The notes beneath the pieces are model-generated. The model saw only the letters and a list, made by a program, of their open reading frames with translations. It was not told the origin of the DNA and ran no database searches. From NCBI GenBank assembly GCA_029263945.1, contig JARIDM010000074.1, forward strand, positions 1 to 9,095: a DNA stretch of 9,095 bases, in the 5' to 3' direction. This stretch comes from Sporosarcina sp. (lineage in GTDB: Bacteria; Bacillota; Bacilli; Bacillales_A; Planococcaceae). Positions 1-5,925 of this stretch are shown one piece after another. The translations under genes were made by a program, and so were the position numbers. Position 1 is the first letter of the stretch, and each line of letters begins with the position of its first letter.

Positions 1-309
1 GCTTGGGGTCTCCATTCGGTATTGAAATGCCGTTAATAAACCACCAGCAAAAACTGCTCCGATCAACACCAGTGCTGCGGACTTTTTCCATAGCCTAAAT
101 ACTGTGCCAAACGCTACGCTTGTCATCACAAAAAATGAAAGGATCACTGCAATGAGAGAAGTTGGAAATAACGTCACAGGAAGTGCACCCATAAAAGAGG
201 CAAACAGAAGGCGACGATGCTTCACCTGAACGTTTCCAATCTTTTTTGCGAATGACAAAACGGCAAAATTAAAGAGCATATTTAGCCCGATGATCATCTC
301 CGCATACAT
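1..309 (-). CDS. spoIIGA: SpoIIGA, pro-sigma-E processing protease (N-terminal part, runs off the window)
   Basis: This is the first 103 codons of a membrane protein that is open to the window edge. The N-terminus (MYAEMIIGLNMLFNFAVL) is hydrophobic. It is followed by a basic loop (KHRR, about 30-33) and further hydrophobic stretches at roughly 36-48, 51-70 and 78-96, as in the five-helix N-terminal membrane domain of SpoIIGA. The family is a sporulation-specific aspartic protease in the forespore septum that activates sigma-E in the mother cell after a signal from SpoIIR. The catalytic C-terminal half lies outside the window, so activity cannot be judged. Position supports the call: it follows ftsZ on the same strand, where Bacillales carry spoIIGA-sigE-sigG. 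The ATG at 307-309 is preceded by AGGGAGG (317-323) with a 7-nt spacer. The family is assigned from N-terminal pattern plus location. Confidence 0.85.
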   Translation of the reverse strand, partial: MYAEMIIGLNMLFNFAVLSFAKKIGNVQVKHRRLLFASFMGALPVTLFPTSLIAVILSFFVMTSVAFGTVFRLWKKSAALVLIGAVFAGGLLTAFQYRMETPS

Positions 310-316
310 AGGTCAA

Positions 317-323
317 CCTCCCT
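317..323 (-). promoter_or_regulatory. Ribosome binding site of spoIIGA
   Basis: AGGGAGG on the minus strand, 7 nt before the ATG at 309. It fixes the start of the truncated spoIIGA reading frame. Confidence 0.75.
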
Positions 324-347
324 CGTATTAACGATAGCACGCTCGAA

Positions 348-395
348 ATTATTTTCTTGTCAGATTGCGTATATTTTCCAATAAACCGTTCGACT
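348..395 (-). promoter_or_regulatory. Candidate Spo0A-activated sigma-A promoter of spoIIGA
   Basis: Reading the minus strand, AGTCGAA (395-389) matches the 0A-box consensus TGTCGAA at 6 of 7 positions. Seven bases later comes TTGGAA (381-376), a fair -35 hexamer. After exactly 22 bp follows AATAAT (353-348), a 5 of 6 match to TATAAT. The B. subtilis spoIIG promoter is known for a 22-bp spacer between its -35 and -10 hexamers and for Spo0A bound just upstream of and over the -35. The predicted start near 341 would give a leader of about 30 nt with the SD in place. A second 0A box at the usual 10-bp offset is not evident. The hexamers are weak on their own, so this call rests on the combination and the location. 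Confidence 0.45.
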
Positions 396-470
396 TTTTA
401 TTCTAAAAAACACCGTAATTCTTAAGAGACCACTGAAAAATCCTTTCCAACCAATTTCCTCATGAAATCT

Positions 471-588
471 GTTGATTTCCGCTTACGGTTGGGCGGTTGG
501 TGAGCTTCCTCGTCACAAAAACGCTCCTTTGGGGTCTCACCAGTTCCACCTTCATCCCACCGGAGTCGCACCTTCCGCTACAATCAAC
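471..588. repeat. 118-bp intergenic element with terminal inverted repeats
   Basis: The element is bounded by GTTGATT (471-477) and its exact complement AATCAAC (582-588). A second, internal inverted repeat pairs TGGTGAG (498-504) with CTCACCA (536-542). TTCCGCT occurs near both ends (477-483 and 573-579) in direct orientation. It is visibly more GC-rich than the AT-rich DNA on both sides and holds no convincing reading frame. From memory, the ends and the core (TTCCGCT, GGTGAGC, GGGGTCTCACC) resemble a family of short intergenic repeats scattered through Bacillaceae and Planococcaceae genomes. That resemblance is recollection, not a search. Its function is unknown; it could be a non-autonomous mobile element or a structured RNA or DNA element. 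Only one copy is in this window. Confidence 0.55.
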
Positions 589-616
589 GTAGTGGACCTA
601 AACTAAAATGGAAAAC

Positions 617-657
617 AAAAAAACTTTCTAGTAAGCAATGATCTGCTCACTAGAAAG
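617..657 (-). terminator. Intrinsic terminator after ftsZ
   Basis: On the minus strand, 657-649 (CTTTCTAGT) pairs perfectly with 632-624 (ACTAGAAAG). After one mismatch the stem continues for four more pairs (647-644 with 637-634), closing a 6-nt loop at 638-643. The stem is followed by seven T residues (623-617), one G and four more T. It begins 12 nt after the ftsZ stop codon. This should end the ftsA-ftsZ transcript and insulate spoIIGA, which agrees with spoIIGA having its own promoter. Confidence 0.85.
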
Positions 658-669
658 CTTTTAGTTTGT

Positions 670-1869
670 TTATTTACGTCGACGATTTCTTAAGAATGTT
701 GGAATGTCTAATCCATCGTCTGCTTGACTGTTTTGCTGCGTGTGTGAGGACTGCTGTCGTTCCTCTGGTTCAGGTTGCTGAAAGCGATCCTGTTCTTCTC
801 TACGACGCTCACGAGGCTGTTCAGGCTGTTGTTCACGTGTTGGTGCCTTTGGTCGACCACCTTGCATAGAGCCACCAAATCCTGCACCTCGCGCAGGTCT
901 TGCCGCCATCAATTGTTCTTCATTAAAGCCAGTTGCAATAACTGTTACAATAATTTCGTCTTTTAAATCGTCATTAATTACTGAACCAAAAATCATATTG
1001 ACGTCTTCATCCGAAGCTGACGCAACGATATCTGCTGCTTCCTGCACTTCAAATAGACTTAGATTTGATCCGCCAGTAATATTCATAAGAACGCCTTTTG
1101 CACCGTCAATTGACGTTTCAAGTAACGGACTCGAAATTGCTTTTTTCGCAGCTTCTGATGCTCGATTTTCTCCTGTAGAAATACCGATGCCCATAAGCGC
1201 TGACCCTTTATTTGACATAATCGTCTTCACGTCAGCAAAGTCTAAGTTAATTAAACCTGGAACTGCAATTAAATCTGATATACCTTGTACACCTTGACGA
1301 AGAACATTGTCTGCTTCGCGGAATGCTTCAAGCATAGGTGTATTTTTATCGACTATCTCAAGTAGTTTATCATTTGGAATGACAATTAAAGTATCAACGG
1401 ACTCCTTCATTGCTGTTATTCCACCAATTGCTTGGGTTTGACGCTTACGTCCTTCAAATGTAAAAGGTCTTGTCACAACGCCTACTGTTAAGGCACCAAG
1501 ATCTTTTGCGATCTGTGAAATAACAGGCGCTGCGCCCGTACCTGTTCCGCCGCCCATACCAGCAGTTACAAATACCATATCCGCACCGCGGAGTGCTTCT
1601 TCAATTTGCTCTCTACTCTCTTCGGCCGCTTTCTTGCCTACTTCTGGGTTAGCACCTGCACCAAGACCACGTGTTAATTTCGTACCAATTTGTAACTTCA
1701 CTTCAGCTGCAGACAAATTAAGTGCTTGGGCATCTGTATTAACAGCAATAAACTCTACACCTTCAACGCCGTGCTCGATCATGCGGTTTACAGCATTATT
1801 TCCTCCGCCGCCAACACCAATTACTTTTATGACAGCTAATTGGTCAACGTTCGTATCAAATTCCAGCAT
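670..1869 (-). CDS. ftsZ: Cell division protein FtsZ
   Basis: FtsZ is the tubulin-like GTPase that polymerises into the mid-cell Z ring, or polar rings in sporulation. The protein has 399 residues; B. subtilis FtsZ has 382. The sequence shows the nucleotide-binding start IGVGGGGNNAVNRM (17-30), the tubulin signature GGGTGTG (106-112), and the T7 loop N208-L-D210-F-A-D213, whose acidic residues complete GTP hydrolysis in the next subunit. The conserved core ends near 318. A disordered linker of about 65 residues, rich in Gln, Glu, Arg and Pro, follows. It ends in the C-terminal peptide LDIPTFLRNRRRK, the docking site for FtsA, SepF and other partners. The ATG at 1867-1869 has a strong AGGAGGAG (1875-1882). 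The gene lies 46 nt after ftsA with no terminator or evident promoter between, so the two are probably cotranscribed. Confidence 0.99.
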   Translation of the reverse strand: MLEFDTNVDQLAVIKVIGVGGGGNNAVNRMIEHGVEGVEFIAVNTDAQALNLSAAEVKLQIGTKLTRGLGAGANPEVGKKAAEESREQIEEALRGADMVFVTAGMGGGTGTGAAPVISQIAKDLGALTVGVVTRPFTFEGRKRQTQAIGGITAMKESVDTLIVIPNDKLLEIVDKNTPMLEAFREADNVLRQGVQGISDLIAVPGLINLDFADVKTIMSNKGSALMGIGISTGENRASEAAKKAISSPLLETSIDGAKGVLMNITGGSNLSLFEVQEAADIVASASDEDVNMIFGSVINDDLKDEIIVTVIATGFNEEQLMAARPARGAGFGGSMQGGRPKAPTREQQPEQPRERRREEQDRFQQPEPEERQQSSHTQQNSQADDGLDIPTFLRNRRRK

Positions 1870-1915
1870 GCTTTCTCCTCCTAAATCTTAACATCTCTCT
1901 AACAATATCTCTTCA

Positions 1916-3199
1916 TCATTCAAAGAAATTATTGAGAACACCTTTTGCTCTGGTCATCAAACTCGGTTTATCCGACTGTTTTTTCTCTGTTTTCTTAACG
2001 GTTTTACTAGAAACTTGTCCTTGATCTTCAATTGGTGTTACAGGTAACTCTTCTGAAATTGAACCGAAGAAATCTTCGTCTAAATGTGCATACTTGATCA
2101 GACCTACAGCGGTTGAGTACATCGGTTCACGAACCCCGATATATTCAGGTGTGTGAATCCGAACTCTAGATTTCAACACATGTCTTGCAAGTTGTAAAAT
2201 GCCTTCAATCTTCGTTATGCCACCCGTAAGCACGATGCCTCCTGGCAAGTCTTTGACGCCCATTCGGTACAGTTCTTCAAGGATTAGCTCGAAAAGCTCT
2301 TCCAATCGGACCCCGATAATTTCCGATATGTATCTTTGGCTATACTGATCTTTTGACTCCGCACCGATGACAGGAACTTCAAAGAGTTCATCATCCGACG
2401 CATCATCATAAAAAGCGTGTCCATATTTATGCTTAATTTTCCTAGCTTGTTCAGTCGGTGTTTTTAAAATAATCGATAAATCTTTTGTTACGTGGTCCCC
2501 ACCAATTGGCAGGACACCGGTTGCCATAAATTGCTGATCTCCAAAAATTGAAATCGTCGTAGATCCTCCGCCTATGTCAATGAATGCAGTCCCATGATCT
2601 TTTTCGTCTTCAGATAGCGCGAATGTTCCAGCAGCAAGTGGCTGAAGATATATTTCACGAATTGATAAGCCTGCACGCTCCACACAACGCAGTATATTAT
2701 GCACGACTGTTTTAGAAGTTGTGATTAGGGTGCCATCCATTTCTAAACGAACGCCTATCATCCCGCGTGGATCTGTAATCTCACCATAATCATCCACAAT
2801 AAATTGCGTTGGGATAATATTAACAATCTCTCGTTCTGGTGGGACAGACATTACTTGTGCAGATTCCATTACTCTATGAAGGTCATCGTCTGTTATTTCA
2901 CGATTTTCTGAGTTAATCGCCACAACGCCTTTAACTTTTTGTAAAGAAACCCCGTTCGCTGGAATTCCAAGAACTACTTCATGGATTTTCATCCCAGTCA
3001 TTCTTTCAGCTTGATCAACTGCTTTTTGTATTGAGTCAACAGTCGCATCAATATCGATAATCGTTCCTCTACGAACACCTGCTGATTGAACATTTCCTAC
3101 TCCAATAACATGGAGTGTTTCACCATCGACTTCACCGATTAATACTTTAATTGATGACGATCCAATATCTAGTGAAACATACAATTCTGATTGGCTCAA
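1916..3199 (-). CDS. ftsA: Cell division protein FtsA
   Basis: FtsA is an actin-fold ATPase that anchors FtsZ filaments to the membrane and recruits later division proteins. The 427-residue length is close to the family norm (B. subtilis 440). Visible motifs are phosphate-1 DIGSSSIK (11-18), the inserted 1C subdomain (about 84-162) typical of FtsA, phosphate-2 DIGGGSTTI (208-216), and the adenosine motif GIVLTGGITKIEG (321-333). A charged, low-complexity linker (about 385-412) precedes the C-terminal amphipathic helix SLMTRAKGVLNNFFE, the membrane-targeting sequence. The start codon is TTG (3197-3199), chosen because GGAGG lies 9 nt upstream and the N-terminus SELYVSLDIG aligns with other FtsA proteins. 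Only 94 nt separate it from sbp, and that gap carries a promoter. Confidence 0.98.
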   Translation of the reverse strand: MSQSELYVSLDIGSSSIKVLIGEVDGETLHVIGVGNVQSAGVRRGTIIDIDATVDSIQKAVDQAERMTGMKIHEVVLGIPANGVSLQKVKGVVAINSENREITDDDLHRVMESAQVMSVPPEREIVNIIPTQFIVDDYGEITDPRGMIGVRLEMDGTLITTSKTVVHNILRCVERAGLSIREIYLQPLAAGTFALSEDEKDHGTAFIDIGGGSTTISIFGDQQFMATGVLPIGGDHVTKDLSIILKTPTEQARKIKHKYGHAFYDDASDDELFEVPVIGAESKDQYSQRYISEIIGVRLEELFELILEELYRMGVKDLPGGIVLTGGITKIEGILQLARHVLKSRVRIHTPEYIGVREPMYSTAVGLIKYAHLDEDFFGSISEELPVTPIEDQGQVSSKTVKKTEKKQSDKPSLMTRAKGVLNNFFE

Positions 3200-3208
3200 T
3201 GACTGACA

Positions 3209-3214
3209 CCTCCA
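3209..3214 (-). promoter_or_regulatory. Ribosome binding site selecting the TTG start of ftsA
   Basis: TGGAGG on the minus strand, 9 nt before TTG at 3199. No ATG lies in frame at a usable distance, so this site decides the non-ATG start. Confidence 0.8.
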
Positions 3215-3233
3215 AATTCAACTCTTACCTTAC

Positions 3234-3262
3234 ATTCTATTGCATTACAACGATATTGTCTA
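3234..3262 (-). promoter_or_regulatory. Sigma-A promoter for ftsA-ftsZ
   Basis: The minus strand reads TAGACA (3262-3257), 17 bp, then TAGAAT (3239-3234). Each hexamer matches the sigma-A consensus at 5 of 6 positions and the spacing is optimal. The predicted start near 3227 leaves a leader of about 28 nt before the ftsA TTG codon. The gap between sbp and ftsA is the largest between genes from mraY to ftsZ. B. subtilis also has ftsAZ promoters upstream of ftsA, which include a sigma-H one. The -10 region here (ATAGAAT) happens to fit the sigma-H -10 pattern, but no AGGA-type -35 sits at the right distance. Confidence 0.65.
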
Positions 3263-3293
3263 AATATTTCCGACATCGAACATTCAATCCCCT

Positions 3294-3665
3294 TCATTCA
3301 GAAGCTTTTGTATCAGATTTTTTATTGCGTTCCGCCCATCTTGTCAGCATTATTCTTCGAATGATTGCGATGTTTTGGAACAACCGAACGCCAAATGCAA
3401 AGATGGCAGCTAAGTATAAATCGACACCTAAATGTACACCTAAGAAAGCGAGTCCTGCTGCAAGTGCGATATTAAAGAAAAAACCGGACACAAAGATTTT
3501 ATCATCATATATTTGTTGTAAATGTGCACGGACACCTCCAAACAAAGAATCCAATGCGGCTAAAATAGCAATTGATAAATAGTTTCCATAGACCGCTGGA
3601 ATTTGTATATCTGAGAGGAGACCTAGCGTCACGCCAAGAATCAGTCCCACTAATGGAAGCCACAT
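3294..3665 (-). CDS. sbp: Small basic protein Sbp (DUF1290)
   Basis: This is a membrane protein of about 123 residues, nearly identical in layout to B. subtilis Sbp (121 residues, starting MWLPVLGL). It has an N-terminal hydrophobic segment, the conserved stretches NYLSIAILAALDSLFGG and RAHLQ, and two further hydrophobic segments (VSGFFFNIALAAGLAFLG and LYLAAIFAFG). A basic tail (RLFQNIAIIRRIMLTRW, then Lys-rich) closes the protein. Its biochemical role is unknown; it is always found beside ftsA in Bacillales. The frame extends to an ATG at 3671 that overlaps the ylxX stop. I prefer the second ATG at 3665: AGGAG (3673-3677) is 7 nt from it but only 1 nt from the first, and it gives the family N-terminus MWLPLVGL. 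Confidence 0.93.
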   Translation of the reverse strand: MWLPLVGLILGVTLGLLSDIQIPAVYGNYLSIAILAALDSLFGGVRAHLQQIYDDKIFVSGFFFNIALAAGLAFLGVHLGVDLYLAAIFAFGVRLFQNIAIIRRIMLTRWAERNKKSDTKASE

Positions 3666-3667
3666 CG

Positions 3668-4381
3668 TCATTCTCCTTTCGGTAGTTCATGTAACTCAGT
3701 GTTTTTGTAGCGCTCTTTCCAACCACGAATGTTGACATTCTTTTGTGGCTTTCCAACCGTCAAGATTAAATCATCTAAATAGAAGTCATCATGAATGGTG
3801 GACGCCAACAAGGTGTTATACATTTTTTCACTATCCGCAAATGTATTCGAAATTAGCTTTATAATAAAAGGTGGGGAGGTAATATTTTCTCCATTCACCG
3901 TTGTATACCCATTAATATCACGTATAGAACTTAAAGTTGTATAGCGTTTCCCATCGATTTCAAGTGCCGTCCAACCCGCTCGATTGATTTGATTGACAAA
4001 ACGGGTGAGTAATTCTGGGGATATCGCTGAAATAGTGTTTCCAATCGCTATGCTTTCTGGGGACGGCCCAACTTCAATAACTAAACCAGGGCCTTCAATA
4101 TCTGTCATCCCCGCTTGTTCATACAGTTTGTCCACGGTTTCCATTAGCACTTTTTCTGTATTTTCATCATCCAATGATTCATACTTTCGAATCGTTTCAT
4201 CTAAATCTCTAATTTCTGTTAACAACTGGGAGTGTAGTTGTTTTTCAGTTGCAAGTTCATGTCGAATTGCCCACATATCACGGGTATCGCGTTCTTTCGG
4301 CTTCTGCATGGTTTTGTACTGAAGTGCGACCATAAAACCAACTACGAGCAATACGATCGAAAATTTTAGTTGATTTCGCAT
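3668..4381 (-). CDS. ylxX: DUF881 membrane protein, YlxX position
   Basis: This 237-residue bitopic protein has a short cytoplasmic start (MRNQLK) and one membrane anchor (about 7-22). A charged helical region follows (about 30-90, rich in Glu, Leu and Lys, probably coiled coil), then the DUF881 domain. The domain shows GPGLVIEVG (98-106), the ISPELLTRFVNQINRAGWTA helix, and a conserved SPPFIIKLI strand. The function of DUF881 proteins is not established. In B. subtilis they sit as a pair, ylxW and ylxX, between divIB and sbp, and this is the member next to sbp. A good SD, AGGAGG (4389-4394), lies 7 nt before the ATG, and the gap to the upstream DUF881 gene is 18 nt. The symbol is assigned by position. 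Confidence 0.88.
   Translation of the reverse strand: MRNQLKFSIVLLVVGFMVALQYKTMQKPKERDTRDMWAIRHELATEKQLHSQLLTEIRDLDETIRKYESLDDENTEKVLMETVDKLYEQAGMTDIEGPGLVIEVGPSPESIAIGNTISAISPELLTRFVNQINRAGWTALEIDGKRYTTLSSIRDINGYTTVNGENITSPPFIIKLISNTFADSEKMYNTLLASTIHDDFYLDDLILTVGKPQKNVNIRGWKERYKNTELHELPKGE
3673..3679 (-). promoter_or_regulatory. Ribosome binding site deciding the sbp start
   Basis: AAAGGAG on the minus strand, inside the last codons of ylxX. The 7-nt distance to ATG 3665 is ideal and the 1-nt distance to ATG 3671 is not, which supports the shorter sbp. Confidence 0.7.
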
Positions 4382-4399
4382 TTGCTCTCCTCCTTTTAT

Positions 4400-5122
4400 T
4401 TAACGTTCATCTCCTAAAGCTGACAATTCAATTTTTTTCACTTGTTCAGTTGAGACCACAATATTGTCTAATACAAGTCCGTCAACAACGCCACCTTTTA
4501 AATGAAGCGCTTCCTCTAAAACTTCAGATTCACCAATCGCTTCAATGACGAACGGTGCAGGGAATGTTTTTCCGTCTACTGTAATGACAGGGCCTGTACA
4601 TTTAATATAGGAACCCGCATTTATTCGTTGTCCATTAATCGAAACACCCTGTGCACCAGATATTCTCAATTCATTAATGACCCTGAAAACATGACTCTCA
4701 TGAACAATATAATCATTCGGGTTTTGTTCTACTGGGTCATACTCAGCATCCATTAATGTCACTTTAATACCAGAACCACTTGCGGGAACAATCCCAAGCA
4801 GCAAGCGCAGATCCGTTGCTTGTTGAACTAAATCAACATGATCATCTTCCATATCTGAAAATGACCGTTCAAAAGTTCGAATCTCTTCTTGCTTAACGCT
4901 AATCTCATTAGAAAGTTCCCTGTTTTGTTCTTGTTGTAAAATTAACTCTTCCCGATATTTAGCTTCATCAAGAAGGGATGCAGATGTCAAAGGGTCTTTT
5001 TCAACATTTTTCCCCACCGTTTTATAGGAAAAGGCTAAGATAAAACCAAGAACTAGAAAAACAACAGAAAACAAAATGTGTTTGCCTCTTTTTTTATATT
5101 CTTCATTCATTCTCTTCGTCAT
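4400..5122 (-). CDS. ylxW: DUF881 membrane protein, YlxW position
   Basis: This 240-residue protein has the same architecture as its downstream neighbour: a basic cytoplasmic start, one membrane anchor (about 15-33) and a coiled-coil-like region (about 50-105, many Glu and Gln). The DUF881 domain follows, with the hallmarks GSGIKVTLMDAEYDP (about 116-130), HESHVFRVINELRISGAQG, SINGQRI and GPVITVDG...APFVIEAIG. It resembles the classic DUF881 pattern better than the YlxX-position gene does. Its role is unknown; a cell-surface-facing role linked to division is inferred from location only. The ATG at 5122 lies inside the end of divIB (20-nt overlap). It is supported by AGGAGG (5129-5134) with a 6-nt spacer, so I keep it over the second ATG at 5110. 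Overlap suggests translational coupling. Confidence 0.9.
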   Translation of the reverse strand: MTKRMNEEYKKRGKHILFSVVFLVLGFILAFSYKTVGKNVEKDPLTSASLLDEAKYREELILQQEQNRELSNEISVKQEEIRTFERSFSDMEDDHVDLVQQATDLRLLLGIVPASGSGIKVTLMDAEYDPVEQNPNDYIVHESHVFRVINELRISGAQGVSINGQRINAGSYIKCTGPVITVDGKTFPAPFVIEAIGESEVLEEALHLKGGVVDGLVLDNIVVSTEQVKKIELSALGDER

Positions 5123-5906
5123 TTTCTACCTCCTCATCCTGCACTTCTTCCTCAGTGGCACCATAAATTTTACTATAGGGCGTAAAGTAAGTGCCTACTT
5201 CCATATCAATAACGCCTTTTTCATGTTCTTGTAACTGCGCTGTAATTTCTGCGTAGTACGCCATTTTCTCTGCGAAGGTTGGTATGATTGCTTTAACTTC
5301 ATACCCATCGTCCATATATACGGTAATATGATCTGGATCTTCAGCAGTTCCTTCATATATTATTTCCGAAATTAGCTGATAGACGTTACTTTCCATTTCT
5401 TTAAGTTGTTTCGTTATTCTTTTTTTATGCTTTGCTTCTGCAAATCCATTTAAAATAGGCGCATCTTCTTCAGGCAGCATTTGCTCTTGAAAAAACACCT
5501 CTCCATTTTCTAACAATAAGGAATACTGACCGTCATTCTCGAGATAAGCAATCGGCGCCCATTCCACAAGTTCAACGGTCACTTCTCGCAACCATTTCCG
5601 CGAAACTTTTACTTCTTGTACACTCTCTACTTTTAGCAAATCTTTTTCAACATCAGCTATCGTAAATCCCCACAATGACTTGTCCACGGCTAGATCACTA
5701 GCTGCTATGTAAAAAGCATCATCATGTAAATTAGTTCCACTTAGCGTAATTTTATCAATGCGACTTAATGACGATTGAAAATAAAGAACGACAAGAAGAG
5801 CGAACATGAAAAGCGTTACAATGAATATAAATTTACGATTCGTCCTCCGTCGTCTTTTATCCCGCATTGACGGAATTCGTTCTTCAATATCAATCACTTT
5901 TTCCAT
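5103..5906 (-). CDS. divIB: Cell division protein DivIB (FtsQ family)
   Basis: DivIB/FtsQ is a bitopic scaffold that works with FtsL and DivIC to stabilise and activate the septal peptidoglycan synthase. The 267 residues (B. subtilis 263) divide into a cytoplasmic tail with the basic run RDKRRRRTNRK (15-25), one transmembrane helix (about 26-44), a POTRA domain (about 48-117, starting SRIDKITLSGTN) and a beta domain (about 118-240). The domain ends in the conserved region VIDMEVGTYFTPY. The last 20 or so residues are strongly acidic (EEEVQDEEVENDEENE). The start has a G-rich SD (AGGGGGG, 5916-5922) 9 nt before ATG 5906. The gene follows spoVE after only 19 nt. In B. subtilis murG and murB occupy that place. 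Confidence 0.95.
   Translation of the reverse strand: MEKVIDIEERIPSMRDKRRRRTNRKFIFIVTLFMFALLVVLYFQSSLSRIDKITLSGTNLHDDAFYIAASDLAVDKSLWGFTIADVEKDLLKVESVQEVKVSRKWLREVTVELVEWAPIAYLENDGQYSLLLENGEVFFQEQMLPEEDAPILNGFAEAKHKKRITKQLKEMESNVYQLISEIIYEGTAEDPDHITVYMDDGYEVKAIIPTFAEKMAYYAEITAQLQEHEKGVIDMEVGTYFTPYSKIYGATEEEVQDEEVENDEENE
5129..5134 (-). promoter_or_regulatory. Ribosome binding site of ylxW inside divIB
   Basis: AGGAGG on the minus strand within the acidic 3' end of divIB, 6 nt before the ATG at 5122. It supports the overlapping start. Confidence 0.75.
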
Positions 5907-5925
5907 CTCACTCTTCCCCCCCTCT

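Larger units (their letters stand above)
310..669. other. ftsZ-spoIIGA intergenic region
   Basis: This is the only gene-free stretch over 300 bases. From the ftsZ side it holds the intrinsic terminator (617-657), the 118-bp inverted-repeat element (471-588), an AT-rich segment (396-470) in which I see nothing definite, the candidate Spo0A-type promoter (348-395) and the spoIIGA ribosome binding site. No additional gene is visible here. In B. subtilis this interval is occupied by the protease genes bpr and bpf, which are absent in this window. Confidence 0.8.

Noticed and set aside
617..669. Bidirectional terminator
   Set aside because: The plus-strand side of the stem is followed by a T-rich but interrupted run, and no plus-strand gene leads into it; only the minus-strand terminator is supported.
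998..1297. Plus-strand open frame of 99 codons within ftsZ
   Set aside because: It is a complementary-strand shadow of the conserved FtsZ core, with no independent support.
1870..1915. Promoter or attenuator between ftsA and ftsZ
   Set aside because: The 46-nt gap shows only the ftsZ ribosome binding site; no spaced hexamers or stable hairpin are visible.
3234..3275. Sigma-H promoter for ftsAZ
   Set aside because: ATAGAAT fits the sigma-H -10, but the nearest -35-like sequence (CGGAAAT) is about twice the expected distance away.
3151..3582. Plus-strand open frame of 143 codons across ftsA, the promoter gap and sbp
   Set aside because: It lies antisense to well-recognised genes, crosses their boundary, has no family resemblance and no SD of note; it is a shadow frame.
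3505..3756. Minus-strand frame spanning the ylxX-sbp junction, possibly a frameshifted extension
   Set aside because: Both ylxX and sbp are intact in their own frames with family-typical lengths, so no frameshift is needed.
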